Shown one piece after another: positions 1 through 5,408 of a stretch of DNA of 7,644 bases. Source of the stretch: Treponema sp. (GTDB lineage Bacteria; Spirochaetota; Spirochaetia; Treponematales; Breznakiellaceae); assembly GCA_031280065.1 (NCBI GenBank), contig JAITHH010000223.1, forward strand, positions 1 to 7,644, written 5' to 3'. The notes beneath the pieces are model-generated. The model was given only the letters and a program-made list of their open reading frames with translations. It was not told where the DNA came from and did no database searches. Position numbers and translations under genes: made by a program. How positions within the stretch are numbered: position 1 is the stretch's first letter; each line of letters opens with the position of its first letter.

Positions 1-222
1 GACGGCGATGAAATTCACGGTGATGACGTTACCCAGAGCCCCATCTGGATACGCCCCCGCTCGCTCTGCTCCAGCCCTCTTCCCGGCTGCAATCAAATCG
101 TGGGCCATACGCCAAAGCCTGAGATAGAGGAGGTGTCAATCCCTGATTATGCTGATTCGTATAAGAGCATAAAAATTGTTTTTATCAACACTGAATATGC
201 TGATACGGTATACAGGTTTTGA
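1..222 (+). CDS. Metallophosphoesterase, C-terminal part (5' end outside window)
   Basis: An open frame enters from the left edge and stops at a TGA at 220-222, giving 73 residues. The string NQIVGHTP (residues 31-38) matches the last conserved block of calcineurin-like metallophosphoesterases. In that block the His of the Gly-His-Thr motif (H36 here) helps form the dinuclear metal site. The preceding SPIWIRPRSL and the following KIVFINTEYAD, a predicted beta strand, fit the end of the same domain, close to the PPP/ApaH-like branch. Such enzymes hydrolyse phosphomonoesters, phosphoproteins or dinucleoside polyphosphates, usually in the cytoplasm. The earlier metal-binding blocks lie outside the window, so the substrate cannot be named. 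It runs convergently with the next gene and has no visible link to sugar uptake. The family call rests mainly on one motif. Confidence 0.7.
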   Translation, partial: DGDEIHGDDVTQSPIWIRPRSLCSSPLPGCNQIVGHTPKPEIEEVSIPDYADSYKSIKIVFINTEYADTVYRF

Positions 223-243
223 TTTTTTGTAATGACGCAAAAG

Positions 244-269
244 TATTTATGCTCTATGGAGTATAAATA
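244..269. terminator. AT-rich hairpin between convergent genes
   Basis: Bases 244-254 pair with 259-269 (11 bp, one G-T pair) around a 4-base loop TATG. The hairpin sits in the 65-bp gap between the end of the phosphoesterase gene (222) and the end of the prepilin peptidase gene (288, other strand). That position suits a terminator shared by both strands. The stem is AT-rich and the runs of T after it are short on either strand, so termination is an inference. Confidence 0.35.
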
Positions 270-287
270 AAACATTTAATCACCGGA

Positions 288-779
288 TCAGAAACCGGGA
301 AATAGCAGACAGGTCAGGAACCCGGCGGCGCTGAGGAACGGGGCAAAAGGAATACTGGCGTCCGCTTTACCCCGGATGATGAAGGGCGCCGCTGCCAGGC
401 CAAGGACGGCGGCTACGAACAGGCAGCTCAAGATTCCGGGAAAGCCGCACACCAGGCCCAAGAGGACCGCGTATTTTACGTCTCCCAGACCCAGTCCCAT
501 GCCCCGGCTCAGGGCCCGGATAGCCCCAAACAGGAGCCCGCCAAAAAACGCGGCGGCGAGAAAGTTCGGCAGAGCCCCCGCCTCGCCCCCTATCCGTAAT
601 ATGAGTACGAGGCACAGGCAGGGCAGGGAGAGAACATCGGGGATGCGTTTGCATTGAAAATCAACGATAGATATGGGAACCGCAAAGAGCGCGAAGACCC
701 AAAACACCGGTTCATGGAAAGCTGTAGGCATACTGATAAGATAGCCTTGGGGCGCGAAAAACCCGGTCAAATATGACAA
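288..779 (-). CDS. Type IV prepilin peptidase, A24 domain (probably N-terminally truncated)
   Basis: A membrane aspartic protease of the A24 family, which cleaves the leader peptide of type IV pilin-like proteins at the inner membrane. The 163-residue frame has both catalytic aspartates in their family motifs: D40 in a D-x6-PD block (VDFQCKRIPD) and D100 in GLGDVKY. A late IPFAPFL block (143-149) is also typical. About five hydrophobic segments span it. Full PilD proteins are about 250-290 residues, with an N-terminal cysteine domain and a methylase function; that part is missing here. The first residues (SYLTGFF) resemble the segment just after that domain in full-length enzymes. The frame begins at a TTG (777-779) just inside an in-frame stop (783-785), and neither this TTG nor the ATG at 729-731 has a ribosome site. 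I therefore suspect loss of the 5' end, although stand-alone A24 domains of about 150 residues do exist and function. No pilin genes are nearby. Confidence 0.7.
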   Translation of the reverse strand: MSYLTGFFAPQGYLISMPTAFHEPVFWVFALFAVPISIVDFQCKRIPDVLSLPCLCLVLILRIGGEAGALPNFLAAAFFGGLLFGAIRALSRGMGLGLGDVKYAVLLGLVCGFPGILSCLFVAAVLGLAAAPFIIRGKADASIPFAPFLSAAGFLTCLLFPGF

Positions 780-791
780 ATGTTATTATGA

Positions 792-1007
792 GCGAAACCC
801 AGGGCGGCGGCGGTCTTGGCGGGCGGGAGCATCGGCTTGACGGCGTACATCGCGGGAACGTTTACCGCTGCGCTCGTTGGGTTCTTCGCGGTGCGGTTCA
901 TGCTCAGGATCGTCCAAAAACGTTCTTTATGGGGCTTTGCGATCTACACAGGTGTTTTGGGGCTGCTGGTACTGCTGGATCAGTACGCCGTTCATCTCTT
1001 TTTTTGA
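792..1007 (+). pseudogene. uppP: 3' remnant of undecaprenyl-diphosphatase gene (uppP/bacA)
   Basis: The frame is open from just after a stop at 789-791 and ends at TGA 1005-1007, about 71 codons. The residues match the C-terminal end of UppP, the membrane enzyme that recycles undecaprenyl diphosphate to the monophosphate lipid carrier for cell wall synthesis. A glycine-rich hydrophobic helix (IAGTFTAALVGFFAVRFML) is followed by a basic turn (IVQKRS), then FAIYTGVLGLLVLL, which corresponds to the family's FAIYR...LG ending. Normal UppP is about 270 residues. The first ~200 are absent, including the catalytic Glu-rich motif and the PGxSRSG-type motif, and no plausible upstream frame continues it. 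The only early start is TTG 816, with no ribosome site. A functional UppP cannot be made from this. Its broken end abuts the 5' end of the prepilin peptidase fragment. Confidence 0.65.
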
Positions 1008-1016
1008 TTTTTTTGC

Positions 1017-1045
1017 TTGACATCCGCCGGAGGCGGGTGTACTAT
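1017..1045 (+). promoter_or_regulatory. Sigma70 promoter of the sugar transport operon
   Basis: The -35 box TTGACA (1017-1022) is a perfect consensus. It is followed by a 17-bp spacer and the -10 box TACTAT (1040-1045). The expected start of transcription is about 1052. It directly follows the uppP remnant and points at the operon, whose first main start codon is at 1408, so the transcript would have a leader of about 350 nt. Confidence 0.85.
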
Positions 1046-1054
1046 TATCCTATA

Positions 1055-1068
1055 TCGAAACGTTTCGA
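1055..1068. promoter_or_regulatory. LacI-family-type operator overlapping the transcription start
   Basis: TCGAAACGTTTCGA is a perfect 14-bp palindrome with a central CG, the usual form of LacI/GalR-family operators. It begins 9 bp after the -10 box and covers about +4 to +17, where a bound repressor would block initiation. This suggests that the operon is induced by its sugar substrate. No LacI-family gene is in the window, so the regulator is not identified. Confidence 0.75.
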
Positions 1069-1140
1069 CTTAGTGTTTCGGTGATTGGGCATAAAATAAC
1101 GCGCTGGTTCGCCCGGCGGAACAGCAAAAGGAAGGTTTGT

Positions 1141-1284
1141 ATGTTTATGAATCCGCATTGCGGCGTCTGTATGGCCTCCCAGCCGCCAGCCGCCAGCCGC
1201 CAGCCGCCAGCCGCCAGCCGCCAGCCGCCAGCCGCCAGCCGCCAAATTATGGGGCCTTTCTTCTCTTTGTCAAGCCCCCAGTAA
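1141..1284 (+). CDS. Short leader ORF (47 codons) with heptapeptide repeats
   Basis: An ATG at 1141 lies 5 nt after a good ribosome site (AAGGAAGG, 1128-1135), downstream of the operon promoter. The reading gives MFMNPHCGVCMAS, then about three copies of PPAASRQ encoded by the 7-bp tandem array, then a short tail ending at TAA 1282-1284. I recognise no domain. It could be a leader peptide, a duplicated start region of the downstream permease gene (which also begins MFMN and lies in the same frame), or untranslated leader. A longer reading from GTG 1081 is possible but has no ribosome site. A stable protein product is doubtful, but the initiation signal is good enough that ribosomes probably load here. 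Confidence 0.4.
   Translation: MFMNPHCGVCMASQPPAASRQPPAASRQPPAASRQIMGPFFSLSSPQ
1180..1242. repeat. Tandem repeat, nine copies of CAGCCGC
   Basis: Nine uninterrupted, identical 7-bp units run from 1180 to 1242, followed by a partial CA. All three frames are open through the array; three units encode seven residues. Because 7 is not a multiple of 3, loss or gain of one unit shifts the reading frame of the leader ORF. Perfect identity between copies suggests recent or ongoing slippage. Confidence 0.95.
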
Positions 1285-1293
1285 GCGCTTAAC
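1280..1293. promoter_or_regulatory. Possible second LacI/CcpA-type operator (cre-like)
   Basis: The core TAAGCGCTTA (1282-1291) is a perfect 10-bp palindrome with a central CG. In the form AGTAAGCGCTTAAC it differs from the ideal catabolite-responsive element TGTAAGCGCTTACA at three of 14 positions. It lies about 225 bp (centre to centre) downstream of the promoter operator, inside the transcribed leader. It could act as a roadblock, a looping partner or a carbon-catabolite site. A chance match is possible. Confidence 0.35.
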
Positions 1294-1407
1294 CCCCGAA
1301 TCCAGCTTTTTTATTACTTTTCTCCCGCCTCACCTGCTCCGCGCCTGTTGTGCGGATACCCGGAACACGCCTGTTCGCCGTACGGAACGGCGCAAGGGAG
1401 GAGCGCT

Positions 1408-2340
1408 ATGTTCATGAATTCGCGCCGGGGTATTCCAGTTAAATACCGCCTGTTCCTGATGATGATTCCCTTTATCGTGCTGGTAACGCTCTTTGCGTAC
1501 CTGCCCCTCTTTGGCTGGCGCTATGCCTTTTTCAACTACCGGCCCGGTATGCCGCTCAAGATGGCAGACTTTGTGGGTTTGGAGTGGTTCAAGTCGATCA
1601 TCTCCTCTCCAGCGCGGCGGATGGAAATCCTCCGGGTTATGCGGAATACGCTGGCCATCAGCGGGCTGGGAATCGCCACATCATGGCTGCCCATCGCCTT
1701 CGCCATCCTCCTGACCGAAATCCGCAGCGCGTCTTATAAAAAACTCGTCCAGACCTTAACCACGATCCCGAATTTTATCAGTTGGGTGCTGGTGTATTCC
1801 TTTGCCTTTGTGCTGTTCTCGGTGGACGCGGGCCTGGTGAACCGGATACTCATCAACCTGGGCTTTATCGATCAAGGAATCAACTTTCTCCTTTCGCCGG
1901 ATCATATCTGGCTCAAGATGACCCTCTGGGGTATATGGAAGGGGCTGGGCTGGGGCGCGATCATGTACCTTGCCGCTATCGCGGGAATCGACCAGGAACT
2001 CTACGAGGCGGCGCGGGTGGACGGCGCGGGAAGGTTCCGGCAAATACTGCATATCACGCTGCCGGGGCTGCTGCCCACCTATTTTGTGCTGCTGATGCTC
2101 GCTATTGCCAATCTCATCAACAACGGCATGGATCAATACTACGTGTTCAGAAACGCCATGAACAAAGACGCCATTGAGGTGCTGGATTTATACGTGTACA
2201 ACATTGGGTTTGGCCGCAGCACCACCGCGGGAATTCCTTTCGCAACCGCGATAAGTATGCTCAAATCCGCGGTGAGTCTCAGCCTCCTGTTTGCGGCGAA
2301 CAGGCTGTCCCGGATTCTGCGCGGGGAAAACATTTTTTGA
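1408..2340 (+). CDS. lplB: Carbohydrate ABC transporter permease, LplB type
   Basis: A 310-residue inner-membrane permease of the CUT1 class, one half of the channel that imports an oligosaccharide delivered by the binding lipoprotein. About six hydrophobic segments are visible (near 14-34, 82-103, 118-138, 171-192, 222-240 and 275-297). The cytoplasmic EAA loop that docks to the ATPase is clear at 200-219 (EAARVDGAGRF...LP). The N-terminal KYRLFLMMIPF and LPLFGWRYAFFNY segments are characteristic of the LplB branch. I chose ATG 1408 because AAGGGAGGAG (1394-1403) sits just before it; the frame is open further upstream (TTG 1348) but without a ribosome site. A small hairpin (1376-1381 with 1387-1392) lies directly before the ribosome site. 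It is the first gene of a three-gene operon, with a 23-bp gap to the next start. Exact substrate is not readable from a permease. Confidence 0.9.
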   Translation: MFMNSRRGIPVKYRLFLMMIPFIVLVTLFAYLPLFGWRYAFFNYRPGMPLKMADFVGLEWFKSIISSPARRMEILRVMRNTLAISGLGIATSWLPIAFAILLTEIRSASYKKLVQTLTTIPNFISWVLVYSFAFVLFSVDAGLVNRILINLGFIDQGINFLLSPDHIWLKMTLWGIWKGLGWGAIMYLAAIAGIDQELYEAARVDGAGRFRQILHITLPGLLPTYFVLLMLAIANLINNGMDQYYVFRNAMNKDAIEVLDLYVYNIGFGRSTTAGIPFATAISMLKSAVSLSLLFAANRLSRILRGENIF

Positions 2341-2363
2341 AAAGCTGTTGTAAGGAGGAAATC

Positions 2364-3275
2364 ATGAACAAAAAATATATCAGGCGTTCCGGCAGGGATA
2401 TTCTTTTCAATATCTTCAATTACACGTTCTTCGGAATTTTTACGCTGCTTTGCATTCTTCCGTTTTACTACCTTTTTATTAACACGATCAGCGATAATGA
2501 TCTAACCCGGCGGGGGCTTATCACGCTGCTGCCCAAGGGAATTCACTTTAACAACTACCTGCGGGTATTTAAACTGCGGGGCTTAGGCCATGCGGCGTTT
2601 GTGTCCGCTGCCCGGACGATTATCGGCAGCGGGGTAACGGTTATTGGTTCGGCGTTTGCGGGCTACCTGGTTACCAAGCGCGAAATGTGGGGCCGCGCGT
2701 TCTGGTACCGGTATATCATCGTTACTATGTATTTCAGCGCAGGGCTGGTTCCCTGGTATATGAATATGGTGCTGCTGCGTCTGACCAATAACTTTCTTGC
2801 CTATATTATCCCCGGCATTGTCGCGCCGTTTTATATCATCCTGGTAAAAACCTACATCGAGTCTATCCCCGCGTCGCTGGAAGAATCCGCGTCCATAGAC
2901 GGCGCGGGCTTCATCCGTATCTTTGTGAGTATCATCTGGCCCCTCACCACACCAATACTGGCGACCATCGCCATTTTCTCCGCCGTGGGAAACTGGAATT
3001 CATTTACCGATACGCTGTTCCTGATGACCGATGAAAAGTATTTTACGCTTCAGTTTGTGCTGTACCGGTATCTCAACGAAGCGAATTACCTTGCGTCAAT
3101 CATACGGTCCGGCACGGCTGTTACGGCGGATGCGGCGCAGGCGTCGCGCGCGCTGACCGCACGGACAATTCAGATGACTATTTCTATGGTAACGGTATTC
3201 CCGATTCTGCTGGTGTACCCGTTCCTGCAGCGTTTTTTTGTCAAAGGCATCATGATCGGCGCGGTAAAGGGCTGA
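2364..3275 (+). CDS. ytcP: Carbohydrate ABC transporter permease, YtcP/LplC type
   Basis: The second channel subunit, 303 residues, partner of the upstream LplB-type protein. About six hydrophobic segments are visible (near 20-40, 86-106, 116-138, 145-164, 198-218 and 270-290). The EAA loop lies at 173-192 (EESASIDGAGFIRIF...). The C-terminus FVKGIMIGAVKG is nearly diagnostic of the YtcP/LplC branch of CUT1 permeases. ATG 2364 is the start, 5 nt after a perfect AAGGAGG (2352-2358). A TTG at 2337 in the same frame would overlap the previous stop but has no ribosome site. The gene is followed after 27 bp by the binding-protein gene, so the three are almost surely co-transcribed. No ATPase gene accompanies it, as is common for this class, which usually shares one MsmX-like ATPase. 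Confidence 0.9.
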   Translation: MNKKYIRRSGRDILFNIFNYTFFGIFTLLCILPFYYLFINTISDNDLTRRGLITLLPKGIHFNNYLRVFKLRGLGHAAFVSAARTIIGSGVTVIGSAFAGYLVTKREMWGRAFWYRYIIVTMYFSAGLVPWYMNMVLLRLTNNFLAYIIPGIVAPFYIILVKTYIESIPASLEESASIDGAGFIRIFVSIIWPLTTPILATIAIFSAVGNWNSFTDTLFLMTDEKYFTLQFVLYRYLNEANYLASIIRSGTAVTADAAQASRALTARTIQMTISMVTVFPILLVYPFLQRFFVKGIMIGAVKG

Positions 3276-3302
3276 TCAGCATAATATTATGGAGGAACAA
3301 AC

Positions 3303-5006
3303 ATGAAAAGAATGTTTGCGGCATGGAAGGCTGGTATTGTCCTCGCGGCGGCGCTGGCGGTTTCAGCCTGCGGGGGCGGCAAAGCAAGCGGCGCTGCTGA
3401 GGGACGGGGGCTGTACCGGGCTGATGTGTATACCCAGTTGGCAAACTACGCGGGTATGCAGGCCGGCTGGTTCGCAAAGCTGATAAAGGAGCAATTCAGC
3501 CTTGAACTCAACATTATCCCTACCGGCGAAGGGGTTTACGCCACCCGCATGGCGTCGGGCAATCTGGGAGACCTGGTGGTATTCGGCAATAACGGCGAAG
3601 AATTCACCAACGCGATTGCCGCGGGTATGCTCCTGGACTGGAACAAAGACGGTCTCTTGGATAAGTACGGCGCGGACATTAAAAAGAGTATGCCCAAGGC
3701 GCTGGAACACAACAGCAAAACGTTCGGCGGCGGCGTTTCACTGTACGGCTTCGGTTTTGACGTGGCTTCAAGCGCCAATACCGTGGAGCCTTTCTTTTAT
3801 CACCCCGATATACGCTTCGATATTTACCAGGCCATCGGCGCTCCTGAAATACCGGACCTGATGGGTTATCTGGATGTGTTAAAGCGGATGGTTGAACACG
3901 AGCCGCGGGGGGATTCCGGGTTGCCGGCCTATGCGTTCTCCCTGTTCCCGGACTGGGACGGCGCGGTGGTGATGAGCGTCAAGTGCATCGGCGCGTTCTA
4001 CGGCTATGATGAGTTCGGCTTTACCCTGTACCACGGTGAACAAAACACGGTTCAGCCGGTTCTTGACCTGGACGGGTATTATATACGGGGCCTGAAATTC
4101 TTTAACAGGGCGTATCAGATGGGCATCCTGGACCCGGACTCGGCGACACAGACGGTGAGCGACGTTAGCAATAAATACAACGACGGGCGGGTGTACTGGA
4201 GTTTGTTCTCCTGGCTCGGTCCTACTAATTACAACACCCCTGAACGGCTGGCCCAGGGCAAGGGGATGTTCGCGGTGGCGGCCAAAGATCAGAAAAACAT
4301 TGCCTACAGCACCTCGGTTTACGGCGGCAACCGGATTTGGAGCATCGGCGCCAAGGCCAAGCAGCCTGAACGGATCATGGAGTTTATCAACTGGCTTTGT
4401 ACTCCCGGCGGGATCATGCAGTCGACGTACGGCCCGCAGGGGATCACCTGGGACTACGATTCCAACAGCAAGCCGTACTTTACTGAACTGGGCTTGCGGG
4501 TTCAAAGCGATCCCAACACGGAGATGCCCGTGGAAGCCGGGGGCGGCCTCTGGGGGGACGGGTTGAACAGGATCAACAATACGACATTCACCTTGAATGA
4601 GATCAACCCCATAAGCGGCGAGCGCTACAACCGGGACTTCTGGTCTTCGTGGCTTGCCCGCGAGCCGGACCCGGCGAAGAAGCGCTGGCAGGAGGCCATG
4701 GGCGCGCTGTCTGAGAACGAATACCTGGAAAAGAACGGCCACCTGACAGTCGTAACGGGTTCTGATTTTGTCAAAGACGTTGGCCGGACCATGGACCTGG
4801 AACAGAAGTACAATCAGGTCTCCAGCGCTATCAGGGACGGATCGTGGCGGGCCATATACGCTCAAAATGACGGGGAATTCGACCGGATTGTGGCGGAGAT
4901 GATCGCGCAGGCCAAAGGTTTGGGCTACGATGAATGTCTCGCCTGGGATATTGCCGAAGCGCGGAAACGGGCGGCGGCGGTTCAGCGGGCGAAGAGCGGC
5001 AATTGA
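3303..5006 (+). CDS. Extracellular sugar-binding lipoprotein, LplA type
   Basis: A 567-residue solute-binding protein, lipid-anchored outside the cytoplasmic membrane, that presents sugar to the two permeases encoded before it. The signal peptide has a basic start (MKRMFAAWK), a hydrophobic core, and a lipobox LAVSAC ending in C23, the lipidated cysteine, followed by a Gly/Ser/Ala linker. The mature part has typical features of large CUT1 binding proteins: a GNLGDLVVF strand near 86-94, PERIMEFINWLCTPGG (355-370), and GPQGITWDYD (377-386). Aromatic residues are frequent, as in sugar sites. Its length suits the 500-570-residue LplA-like group rather than the ~420-residue MalE-like group. ATG 3303 follows GGAGG (3291-3295) by 7 nt. 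It is the last gene of the operon and ends 14 bp before a strong hairpin. The neighbouring GH42 gene suggests a beta-galactoside or galactan-derived ligand; that is inference from context. Confidence 0.9.
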   Translation: MKRMFAAWKAGIVLAAALAVSACGGGKASGAAEGRGLYRADVYTQLANYAGMQAGWFAKLIKEQFSLELNIIPTGEGVYATRMASGNLGDLVVFGNNGEEFTNAIAAGMLLDWNKDGLLDKYGADIKKSMPKALEHNSKTFGGGVSLYGFGFDVASSANTVEPFFYHPDIRFDIYQAIGAPEIPDLMGYLDVLKRMVEHEPRGDSGLPAYAFSLFPDWDGAVVMSVKCIGAFYGYDEFGFTLYHGEQNTVQPVLDLDGYYIRGLKFFNRAYQMGILDPDSATQTVSDVSNKYNDGRVYWSLFSWLGPTNYNTPERLAQGKGMFAVAAKDQKNIAYSTSVYGGNRIWSIGAKAKQPERIMEFINWLCTPGGIMQSTYGPQGITWDYDSNSKPYFTELGLRVQSDPNTEMPVEAGGGLWGDGLNRINNTTFTLNEINPISGERYNRDFWSSWLAREPDPAKKRWQEAMGALSENEYLEKNGHLTVVTGSDFVKDVGRTMDLEQKYNQVSSAIRDGSWRAIYAQNDGEFDRIVAEMIAQAKGLGYDECLAWDIAEARKRAAAVQRAKSGN

Positions 5007-5020
5007 TCGAAGGGGGAGCG

Positions 5021-5074
5021 CTTCCGGGGAGCAAGGACCGTACCCCTTTGGGGTACGGTCCTTGCTCCCCGAAG
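5021..5074. repeat. Long perfect inverted repeat (hairpin) after the operon
   Basis: Arms 5025-5046 and 5050-5071 are perfectly complementary over 22 bp around a 3-base TTT loop. Three further pairs form (5021-5023 with 5072-5074) past one bulged C at 5024. The stem is GC-rich. It begins 14 bp after the binding-protein stop codon, so in RNA it would cap the 3' end of the operon. No T-run follows, so it is not a classic intrinsic terminator. It could be a factor-dependent stop, an mRNA 3' stabiliser, or a copy of a dispersed palindromic element. Its right end (CCCCGAAGG) matches the junction of the tandem array that follows. Confidence 0.9.
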
Positions 5075-5280
5075 GCTGGGAACATTCCCCCGAAGGCTGG
5101 GAACATTCCCCCGAAGGCTGGGAACATTCCCCCGAAGGCTGGGAACATTCCCCCGAAGGCCGGGAACATTCCCCCGAAGGCCGGGAACATTCCCCCGGAG
5201 GCCGGGAACATTCCCCCGGAGGCCGGGAACATTCCCCCGAAGGCTGGGAACATTCCCCCGGAGGCTGGGAACATTCCCCC
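5071..5280. repeat. Tandem array, ten copies of a 21-bp unit
   Basis: Ten contiguous units start at 5071 and recur every 21 bp to 5280, then stop after a partial GAAG. Units differ only at position 2 (A or G; G in copies 7, 8 and 10) and position 7 (T or C; C in copies 5-8). The remaining positions are constant, including GGGAACATTCCCCC. Each unit holds the near-palindrome GGGAACATTCCC (first at 5078-5089). The array is open in several frames on both strands, but with no start signal or codon bias to suggest a protein. There are no spacers, so it is not CRISPR. It fills the gap between the operon and the GH42 promoter; 5281-5338 after it holds nothing I recognise. Confidence 0.95.
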
Positions 5281-5338
5281 GAAGACGTGCGCTGCTCAGA
5301 CTAAAGCCTTCGCGCAGATAGGCTAAGATGAAAATTGA

Positions 5339-5367
5339 TTGCCTTAATCTTAAAAATCTTCTATAAT
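5339..5367 (+). promoter_or_regulatory. Sigma70 promoter of the GH42 gene
   Basis: A perfect -10 box TATAAT (5362-5367) lies 17 bp after TTGCCT (5339-5344), which matches four of six -35 bases. The start of transcription would be near 5374, about 35 nt before the GH42 start codon. The surrounding sequence turns sharply AT-rich, as promoters do. With the hairpin upstream, this indicates that the enzyme gene is transcribed at least partly on its own. Confidence 0.7.
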
Positions 5368-5408
5368 AAACTGATTCTGAACGTACAGCTCATTCAAAGG
5401 ACGTAATC

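Noticed and set aside
773..1084. 103-residue plus-strand frame from ATG 773
   Set aside because: It is out of frame with the uppP remnant, has a Gly/Arg-rich composition typical of a shadow frame and runs across the operon promoter.
1348..1407. N-terminal extension of lplB from TTG 1348
   Set aside because: There is no ribosome site at the TTG, whereas ATG 1408 has a strong one and gives a normal N-terminus.
3879..4865. 328-residue minus-strand frame inside the binding-protein gene
   Set aside because: The opposite frame has a clear lipoprotein with signal peptide and family motifs; this is its GC-rich antisense shadow.
5013..5024. CG-centred dyad GGGAGCGCTTCC just after the binding-protein stop
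   Set aside because: The dyad is imperfect, there is no promoter beside it, and it overlaps the base of the long hairpin, which explains it better.
5071..5280. CRISPR array
   Set aside because: Units are contiguous 21-bp repeats with no unique spacers, and no cas gene is near.
5071..5280. Iterons of a plasmid replication origin
   Set aside because: The 21-bp spacing fits, but there is no rep gene, no DnaA box cluster and no AT-rich melting region within the array; the neighbours are chromosomal catabolic genes.
4831..5326. Repeat-rich proteins read through the 21-bp array on either strand (EGWEHSP-, KAGNIPP- or MFPAFGG-type)
   Set aside because: They have no ribosome sites, run into the end of the binding-protein gene, and exist only because a 21-bp stop-free unit is open in several frames.
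5377..5388. Operator CTGAACGTACAG downstream of the GH42 -10 box
   Set aside because: It is only a 10-of-12 dyad and does not match the palindrome at the transport promoter; too weak to call.
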